A DNA stretch of 64,000 bases from positions 28,318 to 92,317 of the forward strand of contig JAYQIF010000006.1 of the NCBI GenBank assembly GCA_038141525.1, in the 5' to 3' direction. Below are positions 18,609-26,056 of this stretch, piece by piece. The notes under the pieces were generated by a model. The model had not been told where the DNA came from, made no database searches, and worked only from the letters and a program-made list of their open reading frames with translations. How positions within the stretch are numbered: the first letter of the stretch is position 1; every line of letters begins with the position of its first letter. This stretch comes from BACL21 sp038141525. Lineage in GTDB: Bacteria > Bacteroidota > Bacteroidia > Flavobacteriales > Flavobacteriaceae. A program made the position numbers and the translations under genes.

Positions 18609-19885
18609 TTTTTGGGCTTAATTATCGTAAAGTAAATGAAAATTCCGGCCAACACCAATAAGCTCCCATAGGCCACTACCTCAAGGCCACAGCCGTAAAT
18701 GATCCACAAACAGAAGGCAATGGATAGATAAGAAACCGCTTGCATCATGCGATTCGGGAGCGCATCTCTTTTCAGTATTAACAGCAGACTGATTATGGTC
18801 ATCAAATAAGGCGTGAGCACTGAAAGTGTAGATAGATTCATCATAAAGCCAAAGACTTGAGCCAATTGCTCCGAAAATCTAAAGGTCAAAACCGTTGAGG
18901 CCAATACGCTCGATATGGCAATACCGATAATCGGCGCACCATGGCGATTGACGCGCGCAAAAATTTTGGGAAAGAGTCCGTCTCGCGCCGAAGCCATGGG
19001 GATTTGGCCTTGTATGAGTAGCCAGCCGTTAAGGGCGCCAAGCGTTGCGGCAATGGCTCCCGCAGCCACGATATACTTGGCTTTTTCTCCCCAAAAAACC
19101 GAAGCGGCATCGGCAAATGGGGCTGAAGAATCTTTTAGTACTTCAGGAGGGAGTATTCCGAAAATCGCTACGGAGGAGAGAATATAAGTGACTCCGGTAA
19201 TCCCCAAAGCAATCATTCCGGCTCTTCCTACTGTTTTTGCGGCGTTTTTTGTGCGTCCACTGGCCACGGTGGCAGATTCAAGCCCTAGAAATGCAAAAAG
19301 CGTCAAGGTGGTCACGGCGGAAATGGCTTGGAAATCGCTTTGACCCGATAAATTGTCAAAATTGATTAGTGACCAATCGATATAAAAGATCCCGATAAAT
19401 CCGATTGCCAAAATAGGCAAAAGCTTCAAAATTGTGGTTATTTTTTGTACCCACGCCACGGTGCGAATCGAAAAACTATTCACGGCGCTCAGTCCCCAGA
19501 TCGCTCCAAGTCCGCAACTGATCGCCAGCGGAGTGTTCTGATTGATTTCGGGAATAAAAACAGACAAATAGCCGACAAAAGCGACGGCAATCGCTGCGTT
19601 CGTGCACCAAATCGAAACCCAGTAACCCCAGCCCACCAAAAAGCCCCAGAAATCTCCGAGCATTAGTTTTACATAAGCATAGGGGCCCCCGATAGTCTCA
19701 GGCAGGCGCTGACTCAGCTGTCGAAAAACTAAGGTGAACAACAAGGCGCCAATCCCCGAGTATAACCAGCCCATCAGGCCAATACCGCCAAAAGCGGCGA
19801 GTGTCGCGGGCAATAAAAAAATACCCGAACCGATCATATTGCCGGTCACCAGAGCTGTACTCGACCAAAGTCCAATTTTTTTCAT
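18605..19885 (-). CDS. APC-family amino acid/amine permease
   Basis: Encodes 426 residues with about 12 membrane segments. The first helix carries TGNMIGSGIFLLPA, the unwound substrate-binding GSG motif of the APC superfamily, and GGPYAYVKLMLGDFWGFLVGWGYW follows. The overall layout is closest to AdiC/YjeH-type transporters of amino acids or their amines. It overlaps the Rieske oxygenase gene by four bases and precedes it, suggesting import of a substrate that the oxygenase then modifies. The specific solute cannot be told from sequence. Confidence 0.85.
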   Translation of the reverse strand: MKKIGLWSSTALVTGNMIGSGIFLLPATLAAFGGIGLMGWLYSGIGALLFTLVFRQLSQRLPETIGGPYAYVKLMLGDFWGFLVGWGYWVSIWCTNAAIAVAFVGYLSVFIPEINQNTPLAISCGLGAIWGLSAVNSFSIRTVAWVQKITTILKLLPILAIGFIGIFYIDWSLINFDNLSGQSDFQAISAVTTLTLFAFLGLESATVASGRTKNAAKTVGRAGMIALGITGVTYILSSVAIFGILPPEVLKDSSAPFADAASVFWGEKAKYIVAAGAIAATLGALNGWLLIQGQIPMASARDGLFPKIFARVNRHGAPIIGIAISSVLASTVLTFRFSEQLAQVFGFMMNLSTLSVLTPYLMTIISLLLILKRDALPNRMMQAVSYLSIAFCLWIIYGCGLEVVAYGSLLVLAGIFIYFTIIKPKK

Positions 19886-19894
19886 CCCTGATCT

Positions 19895-20785
19895 TTAGAA
19901 AAAATGCTTTAACTCCTTTTGAAAATAAGCCGCGCTTTGTGCCACACTGCTCATAGAATCCTTGGCGAAATTACCGCCTTGTTCAATGTAATGGTGTTTC
20001 AGACCAGCACGCTCGGGATCAGGCATCAAAGTTGTGTAATCGATTGATCCATTACCAAGTTCAGTATAGTCCTGGGTCACCTTATCCATGTCTTTGATGT
20101 GCCAAAGCGGATAGCGGCCTGGAGCTAATTCGATAATCTCTTTTGGAGTAAACACTCCTGCCCGAGAAACCCAATAAAAATCGACTTCGAGCTGGACATG
20201 TGCTGGGTCAGTTTGCTGTATGATGTATTCATAGGGCATGAATTCCTCGTACTGCTCAAACTCATAGCCAAAATTATGGTAGGCAAAGCCCATACCGGCG
20301 GCTGCGGTTCGCTCTCCAATAATGCCTAATTGTTCCACTAGTTTTTTAAATCCATCGGGGTTGCGATCCGCCTCTCTCACTATTGGCCAAGCAATATACT
20401 CATCCCCCAGACGCGAGGCCCCTTCGATACAAGAGTCCGTGTAGGCCAACAAGTCCTCTTTTGAAGACCAAAGGTGATCCGCAAAACCATAATGACCGCT
20501 ATTGGTCTTTAATTCCAGCTCTATCAGCATATCCTTGAATTGCTCAGGGCTCATCCCGTAGTAGGTCTGACTCCTAACGTCATAGCCATAGGATTCGAAA
20601 TTGGTATAGCCCATGGCTTTGAGGGCCTTTAGGGTCCCTAATACGTCACGCTCCATGGCATCGCGCACTGTGTAAAGTTGCAAGCCCATTTTAGCTTGAG
20701 TTGTCGTGGGATTCACACAGGAAAAAGGCACTAAACTCGCCGCGCACGCCGCCCCTCCAAGTTTTACAAATGTTCTACGTTTCAT
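19895..20785 (-). CDS. Exported sugar phosphate isomerase/epimerase-like TIM barrel
   Basis: Encodes 296 residues. The N-terminus KRRTFVKLGG matches a twin-arginine (Tat) signal and is followed by a Cys (VPFSC) that may be a lipobox, so the protein is exported after folding. The rest is the xylose isomerase-like TIM-barrel fold (MGLQLYTVRD, ANPDG-like, AYHNFGYEFE, ELDFYWV-like strands, with acid and His metal ligands such as HNFG and LEVDFYW). Family members isomerise or epimerise sugars, or related 3-keto sugars. It lies 9 bp after the APC permease start side and is the first gene of that minus-strand run. Three 16-bp repeats abut its start codon. Confidence 0.82.
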   Translation of the reverse strand: MKRRTFVKLGGAACAASLVPFSCVNPTTTQAKMGLQLYTVRDAMERDVLGTLKALKAMGYTNFESYGYDVRSQTYYGMSPEQFKDMLIELELKTNSGHYGFADHLWSSKEDLLAYTDSCIEGASRLGDEYIAWPIVREADRNPDGFKKLVEQLGIIGERTAAAGMGFAYHNFGYEFEQYEEFMPYEYIIQQTDPAHVQLEVDFYWVSRAGVFTPKEIIELAPGRYPLWHIKDMDKVTQDYTELGNGSIDYTTLMPDPERAGLKHHYIEQGGNFAKDSMSSVAQSAAYFQKELKHFF

Positions 20786-20823
20786 TGGTTGCTTTATAAG
20801 TTGGTTGGGTTATAAATTGGTTG
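20785..20823 (-). repeat. Three 16-bp direct repeats at a start codon
   Basis: TTGGTTG occurs at 20785-20791, 20801-20807 and 20817-20823, exactly 16 bp apart; the last two lie in longer repeats TTATAARTTGGTTG. On the minus strand this is CAACCAA just before the ATG of the TIM-barrel gene. It may be a leader or protein-binding repeat, or chance. Confidence 0.5.
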
Positions 20824-20944
20824 TTTTTTGGTCGATCGTTTGGGGTTTTAGCCTTAATCTCAATTTAATAGAGCGCAATGAACCAGACTCATTACTGTTT
20901 TTAGCATTTTCAGCTATAAATAAATCATCTATTAGGACAATAAT

Positions 20945-21035
20945 GTCACTTTTAATTTACGCCATTATTGTAAAGCTCACTTTACTTTATATAGGTAAAA
21001 CACACTTTACTTGTATTGTGTAAAATAAACTTTAC
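20945..21035 (+). promoter_or_regulatory. Operator array with 25-bp period
   Basis: Three 16-bp sites GTAAAN6TTTAC begin at 20970, 20995 and 21020, exactly 25 bp apart; the sequences are GTAAAGCTCACTTTAC, GTAAAACACACTTTAC and GTAAAATAAACTTTAC. A degraded fourth site (GTCACTTTTAATTTAC) begins at 20945, again 25 bp upstream. The arms GTAAA and TTTAC are inverted repeats, as expected for a dimeric DNA-binding protein. The array ends just before a TATATTTG -7 box (21047) and sits in the region of its -33 element, upstream of the XRE regulator at 21122. The remaining parts of this 336-bp gap show the 16-bp repeats at 20785 and no gene. Confidence 0.8.
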
Positions 21036-21046
21036 GCATAATTCTT

Positions 21047-21054
21047 TATATTTG
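21047..21054 (+). promoter_or_regulatory. -7 promoter element next to operators
   Basis: TATATTTG is an exact TAnnTTTG match, 67 bp before the XRE regulator start. No TTG exists 18 bp upstream; that position is inside the third operator. This suggests a promoter repressed by occlusion or dependent on an activator bound there. Confidence 0.6.
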
Positions 21055-21121
21055 AAAAGAAAAACAAACAGCACATTGCCCTCTATTCCTTGAAAGGTAC
21101 AACAATTTAAGAGAATCCATT

Positions 21122-21331
21122 ATGATATTTCGTCATCGGGTTAAAGAATTCCGTTTAGAAAAAAACTGGTCACAACAAGAACTAGGACGTCGCCTAGGCG
21201 TGAGCCGACAAACAATTATTTCCATCGAAAGTTATCGCTATAATCCAAGTCTTGAGCTCGGCATGCGCCTATCCCTTGAACTCGAGGTTCCCATGGAAAT
21301 TTTATTCTATTTTGATTTTCAACAATTGTAG
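21122..21331 (+). CDS. Small XRE-family (YgzD/YozG-like) regulator
   Basis: Encodes 69 residues that are almost entirely one helix-turn-helix domain: FRLEKNWSQQELGRRLGVSR is the first half and QTIISIE the recognition helix, with the YNPSLELGMRLS helix after. No sensing domain is present, so it belongs to the minimal YgzD type that usually acts as a dimer. The operator array directly upstream is the natural target for autoregulation, which is inference. No partner membrane gene follows as in many such loci. Confidence 0.85.
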   Translation: MIFRHRVKEFRLEKNWSQQELGRRLGVSRQTIISIESYRYNPSLELGMRLSLELEVPMEILFYFDFQQL

Positions 21332-21491
21332 CGCAATGGACTCAATTCAATCCTTTGAAAGTCCACTGATAATTATCGAGAAAACATTTGAAAATCAAAG
21401 TTTTATTCGCAGAATTATATAAACCCAAAGCCGCATATAAAAATTTTTTATTACTTTGTCTGTAGATTAACAAGTTCCCCTAGCCGAATAA

Positions 21492-21773
21492 ATGTTTACT
21501 GAAAACCAAATTAAACTAGCCGCTGCTGCTTCGGCTATGGCACACCCTGTAAAAGTCGCCATCCTGGAATGTCTCACCGCTGATAATCAGTGGCACGAAA
21601 ACTGCCTTGCTGCTGAGCTTAATCTTCCTACAGAAGCAGTACAAAGAGGCTTACAAGAGTTGCGAACCTTGGGACTCATAGAGGGAAGCATAGCGGAAGA
21701 CCGTATGCGTTTCCGGCTTAACAAAGAGAACTGGCAAGAGTTTAAAGATTACATCAGAGGTAATTTCGATTAA
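21492..21773 (+). CDS. ArsR-like winged-helix regulator
   Basis: Encodes 93 residues: AAAASAMAHPVKVAILECL is the N-terminal helix pair of ArsR-type regulators, then NLPTEAVQRGLQELRTLGLIEG is the recognition helix and MRFRLNKENW the wing. No metal-binding Cys-x-Cys is present, so it is not a typical arsenic sensor. The 160 bp gap to the XRE gene holds no clear promoter. It may act on the sugar isomerase genes around it; this is a guess from position. Confidence 0.75.
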   Translation: MFTENQIKLAAAASAMAHPVKVAILECLTADNQWHENCLAAELNLPTEAVQRGLQELRTLGLIEGSIAEDRMRFRLNKENWQEFKDYIRGNFD

Positions 21774-21908
21774 TTTTCGGTCAAATTACATCGTTACATG
21801 CTCGATGACGATACGTTGGACTAGATCGAATAAGCCGCGCCTCCAATTCTGTGACACTGCGCGACTTTAAAGCAATGGCACTAGCCACATAACATTAGGA
21901 CTTTGGCC

Positions 21909-22775
21909 CTAATTGACATCACAAATCTCGATGGCCCGAATTAGTGACCCAATTGGATCTTCAGACGTCGGAATAAATTCCTGAGCGACATAACCCTCAT
22001 AACCCGTGGCAACTATAGCGCGCATAATGGCTGGATAATACAATTCTTGACTGTCATCAATTTCGTGGCGCCCCGGAACTCCAGCGGTGTGATAATGCCC
22101 AAAATACTGATGGTTGTTTTGAATCGTGCGAATGATATCTCCTTCTTGAATCTGCATGTGATAGATGTCATAAAGCAGCTTAAAGTGCTCACTCCCTAAA
22201 GCTTTACACAAGGCAATCCCCCAGTCAGAATGATCGCACATGTAATCCGGATGATCTATTTGATTGAACAACTCCATTTGCAAGACTACACCGTGGCGCT
22301 GGGCCAAAGGCAATATTTGACTCAATCCATCGACACAGTTTTGAAGTCCCTCTTCATCAGTCATGCCATCGCGATTGCCGCTAAAACAGATCAAGTTCGT
22401 ATAACCGGCCTCGGCCACTAAAGGAATCATGGCCTTGTAGTTTTCTATCAGCTGTGGGTGATATTTGGGGTTATTCCAACCCTTCGTAAGTCCGAGTTCC
22501 GCTCCATTACACATGGAACAGTGGATGTTGTGTTTTTTCAAAAGCGGCCAATCCTTTGGACCCACTAAATCAATGGCCCCGATACCCAAGCGGCGCAGCG
22601 TAATCAAAAATTCCTCCAAAGGAATCTGCTCAAAACACCAATGACAAACACTGTGGTTAATTTTACCTGAAGGACCGCTGTCCAAAGACAATATGGTTGA
22701 TTGTGCTAGCGAGGGAATACCTGTAATTAATAATCCGCTAGTGGCCGTTTTACTTATAAATTTTCGTCTTAACAT
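21909..22775 (-). CDS. Exported hydroxypyruvate isomerase-like TIM barrel
   Basis: Encodes 288 residues with an N-terminal RRKFISKTATSG signal of Tat type (RRxFxxK). The mature part has the metal-binding acids and His of the xylose isomerase-like fold: LQMELFN, CDHSDWG, LYDIYHMQIQEGD, GHYHTAGVPGR and VAQEFIP, which match the Hyi/hydroxypyruvate isomerase pattern. It is a second exported TIM barrel within 2 kb of the one at 19895, with regulators between. The true substrate is unknown. Confidence 0.8.
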   Translation of the reverse strand: MLRRKFISKTATSGLLITGIPSLAQSTILSLDSGPSGKINHSVCHWCFEQIPLEEFLITLRRLGIGAIDLVGPKDWPLLKKHNIHCSMCNGAELGLTKGWNNPKYHPQLIENYKAMIPLVAEAGYTNLICFSGNRDGMTDEEGLQNCVDGLSQILPLAQRHGVVLQMELFNQIDHPDYMCDHSDWGIALCKALGSEHFKLLYDIYHMQIQEGDIIRTIQNNHQYFGHYHTAGVPGRHEIDDSQELYYPAIMRAIVATGYEGYVAQEFIPTSEDPIGSLIRAIEICDVN

Positions 22776-22837
22776 CCCGCTATTTGTTTATTATCGTAAG
22801 CTATAAAAAAACAGCCGTCAATCTAATTTTGATTGAA

Positions 22838-23278
22838 TTAGGATAAAAGAAGGTCCTCGCGCTCCAGACGCTGTAATTCGGCAGTCTTTTCAAACAAAGT
22901 GTCACAACCTTCAAGATCAATATTGTCATACATTTCTTGGGCAATGGGATGCGTTTCCCATTCTGGGTGATGCTTTCGCTTCCAATTCATCATATCACAA
23001 AGTATGGGCATGAGATCAATACCAGCATCTGTCAAAAAATAATACTTCGTTTTTCCATCACCCCTTTTTTTGTGAAATCCAATCAAGCCGTAAGAAATCA
23101 ATTTTTTTAAGCGATCAACGAGTATGTTGGTTGCTATATTTTCTGGGGATTGAAGCATCTCGGAATAGGTTCTCCTTCCAATAAACAAATCACGTATGAT
23201 CAATAAAGACCATTTATCGCCGATTATTTCCAAGGTATTCGAGATGGGGCAGGAAGATCTGAAATTAATAGGAGTCAT
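22838..23278 (-). CDS. HxlR-family transcriptional regulator
   Basis: Encodes 146 residues with IIGDKWSLLIIRDLF, TYSEML, ILVDRLKKL and YFLTDAGIDLMPI, the HxlR winged helix. The N-terminus has one Cys (SCPIS). It is clearly paralogous to the regulator at 13438-13911. It lies 62 bp upstream of the TIM-barrel gene and on the same strand. Confidence 0.85.
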   Translation of the reverse strand: MTPINFRSSCPISNTLEIIGDKWSLLIIRDLFIGRRTYSEMLQSPENIATNILVDRLKKLISYGLIGFHKKRGDGKTKYYFLTDAGIDLMPILCDMMNWKRKHHPEWETHPIAQEMYDNIDLEGCDTLFEKTAELQRLEREDLLLS

Positions 23279-23477
23279 ATGAGAAAAAATTAAATGAGGT
23301 TTGAAAGCAATTAAATATTATTCAGCGCTTTAACATTTTAAAAAGGTAAGAAAAATAAATTAGCTTCATTTCTCTCTCAACATTTTAACAGTATTTTACA
23401 ACAATTGTTTAAAAAGAAGCCTACTTTCCAAACTTAAAATAATTTCAAATTATTCATCACACGAGGAATATTTTTTT

Positions 23478-25682
23478 ATGCCTAAGCCCTTTTACAACCA
23501 CGTATTATTTGTGTTTTTTATCCCTTTATTTTTATTGGGACAAAACCCGCCTAGTGCTGAGGCCAAATACACAAGTACCCCACCTGTTATTGATGGAAAC
23601 ATCAATGATAAAGCTTGGGAGGAGGCCGAATTTCTCAGTGATTTTCGCCAGAATTTTCCGACCGATACATTGCCTGCCCAGTACCCTACATCGATCAAGT
23701 TTTTATTTGACGAGACCTATCTCTACATTGCAATCAGCGCAAAAAGCAGCGGCGACAATTTTGTCGCCAGATCACTCAAGCGGGATTTTAGAGGATCAAC
23801 CACTGACAATGTCTCTTTCTTTTTTGACACCTTTATGGATGGGGTTAATGCCTATCAATTTGGGGTGAATCCTTACGGGGCCCAAAGAGAATCTCTCGTT
23901 TCTGATGGGGGCACTAGTCGGAATTCGTTCAATCCTAATTGGGATGTCAAGTGGTTCTCTCAGGGACATATCGAAGGGGATACCTACGTCGCTGAATTAG
24001 CCATTCCATTTTACTCATTAAAATACCCCGAGGGCTGTACCGAGTGGAAAATGCAAGCCTATCGTTTTGATCTTCAAACTAAAGAACGTAGCACTTGGAG
24101 TCGGATTGATCAAAATCAGCTCTTGTCGAACCTCGGTTATCTGGGAGTGCTGCATTTTGATCGGCCCTTGCCTAAAAACAACAACACCTCGTATTTTATT
24201 CCTTATGTGAACCTTGCGCGCAGTAAAGATTTTGAGTTAGATACCCCAAGAACAGATGAGACTAAAGTTGGTTTTGATGTCAAAATTCCGGTGGGGAGTC
24301 AAATGAATCTGGACTTGACTTTGAATCCAGATTTCTCCAATGTCGAAGTCGACGACCTGATCAATAACATCTCGAGATTCGAGGTTTCCTTGCCCGAAAA
24401 AAGGCAATTCTTTTTGGACAATAGCGACCTTTTTTCCAGTTTTGGTAATGCACGAGATGCCTCCCCGTTTTTCTCAAGACGCATTGGCATTGCTCAAGAC
24501 CTCGATGGCAACACCATTCAAAACAAAATTATTGGTGGACTCAGACGCAGCGGTAAGCTAAACAGCAATCTGCGCCTGGGTGTTCTTTCACTACAAACTC
24601 GGTCGGATGAAGCTAACGGAATTCCGAGCAACAACAACAGCATGCTCGCTCTTCAACAAAGGGTCTTTGGCCGCTCCCAGGTCGGGCTTTTTGTCATTAA
24701 CCGAGAAGCTACAGGCGATCAAGCTTTGCCTGAAGATTACAAAATATTTAACCGCGTTTTAGGAGTAGATTATAGTCTGGCTTCCTCTAACAATAAATGG
24801 ACTGGTAAGTTTTTTGCGCATAAATCACTGAGCGAAAATGATTCTGCTGGTAATTTATCCGGACAGGCTCAGTTGCGTTTTAACAACAGATTTTGGAATA
24901 TCTTTTCTCTAGCACTATTTATCGATGAAGAATTTGAATCGGATCTGGGGTTTATACCGCGCACTGGTTTTATTAAAAAAGCCGACAAAGTAACCCGAAC
25001 TTTTTATCCTAAGACCGGTCCGGTCAATACCTACCAACTCGGCTGTTACAACGAGTTTTATTTTACACAAGATCTAGATTACAAACAGACGGATCAGACG
25101 CTGAAATTAGAATACATCGTCAATTATAAAAATCAATCGCGCTTGGAGCTCAACTATTTCATGCGCTATGTGTATTTGTTTGACGATTTTGACCCTACAC
25201 GCGGGGACGGCACTCTTGCCCTACCCATGGGAAGCGAATACAATTATAATTCTTGGGCCCTTGAGTACAATTCTCAACCTGCGGGTGTGTTTACTTGGGG
25301 TGCGACGGCCACAACAGGTCAATTTTTTAATTGCAAACGCTTTGGTCTCAAAGGGCGCATCAATTACCGTACCCAACCCACCTTTAACATGAGCATCGAT
25401 TTTGACTATAACGATATTCGATTGGCGGCGCCCTATCCTTCGGCCAAACTCTTTTTAATCGCGCCAAAGCTAGAGTGGACCTTTACTAAGAATCTGTTTT
25501 GGTCTAACTTCATTCAATACAGCAACTTCAGCGATAATTTCGGGATCAACTCACGCTTGCAATGGCGTTTCGCCCCAATGTCTGACTTATTTTTGGTCTA
25601 TAACGACGGCTACGACTCTATTAATTTATACAAGCGCTATCGCTCGATTAACCTCAAGCTAAACTATTGGTTTAATATTTAG
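23478..25682 (+). CDS. DUF5916 protein with CBM9-like domain
   Basis: Encodes 734 residues with a signal peptide (about 1-21). Residues about 25-215 match the family 9 carbohydrate-binding-like domain (PPVIDGNINDKAWEEAE, FLFDETYLYIAISAK). The rest is beta-strand-rich and ends in a terminal aromatic (NYWFNI), consistent with an outer-membrane barrel; motifs DLTLNPDFSNVEVD and LPEKRQFFLDNSDLF are typical of DUF5916. Proteins of this family lie in the outer membrane and function is not established. Single gene with its own start region. Confidence 0.85.
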   Translation: MPKPFYNHVLFVFFIPLFLLGQNPPSAEAKYTSTPPVIDGNINDKAWEEAEFLSDFRQNFPTDTLPAQYPTSIKFLFDETYLYIAISAKSSGDNFVARSLKRDFRGSTTDNVSFFFDTFMDGVNAYQFGVNPYGAQRESLVSDGGTSRNSFNPNWDVKWFSQGHIEGDTYVAELAIPFYSLKYPEGCTEWKMQAYRFDLQTKERSTWSRIDQNQLLSNLGYLGVLHFDRPLPKNNNTSYFIPYVNLARSKDFELDTPRTDETKVGFDVKIPVGSQMNLDLTLNPDFSNVEVDDLINNISRFEVSLPEKRQFFLDNSDLFSSFGNARDASPFFSRRIGIAQDLDGNTIQNKIIGGLRRSGKLNSNLRLGVLSLQTRSDEANGIPSNNNSMLALQQRVFGRSQVGLFVINREATGDQALPEDYKIFNRVLGVDYSLASSNNKWTGKFFAHKSLSENDSAGNLSGQAQLRFNNRFWNIFSLALFIDEEFESDLGFIPRTGFIKKADKVTRTFYPKTGPVNTYQLGCYNEFYFTQDLDYKQTDQTLKLEYIVNYKNQSRLELNYFMRYVYLFDDFDPTRGDGTLALPMGSEYNYNSWALEYNSQPAGVFTWGATATTGQFFNCKRFGLKGRINYRTQPTFNMSIDFDYNDIRLAAPYPSAKLFLIAPKLEWTFTKNLFWSNFIQYSNFSDNFGINSRLQWRFAPMSDLFLVYNDGYDSINLYKRYRSINLKLNYWFNI

Positions 25683-26056
25683 TGGTTTAGGCTTCAAGGC
25701 TTTTAATCTATTTTTCCGCGATTTCGTCCATAACAGGCAAGATCGAATTCCATCGACATTATAGGTCGATTATGATGATCCCCCGCTAATCAGTCTAAAT
25801 CAATAAGCGCTGAAATGCCTCAATAGCTCGGTAATCGGGTAATCCCAAACGGTCGTATTTCAATAGATTTTTTTGCGCAGCCAGAGTCGGTTATATAATC
25901 TTGAATCTTTTTTGGAAACACATTAGAGTAGTCGCTTTTGAACACATTGGCAGATTAAAATCCGATAAGGAGAATTTATCCAATTATTGAGGATTAGTAT
26001 CTTTTGTCATGAATTACTCGAATGGCGATTCTTAACTTAGCAAAAAAGTAATCATT
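25683..26056. other. Intergenic region before katG
   Basis: No coding frame seen. It must hold the katG promoter; a TATCTTTTG box (one base over the TAnnTTTG consensus) lies at about 25998-26006, but no TTG stands 18 bp upstream. No OxyR-like or PerR-like site could be read by eye. Confidence 0.45.

Noticed and set aside
20970..21035. GTAAA/TTTAC repeats as replication iterons or an attachment site
   Set aside because: No rep, partition or integrase gene is near; position at a promoter of a DNA-binding protein fits operators better.
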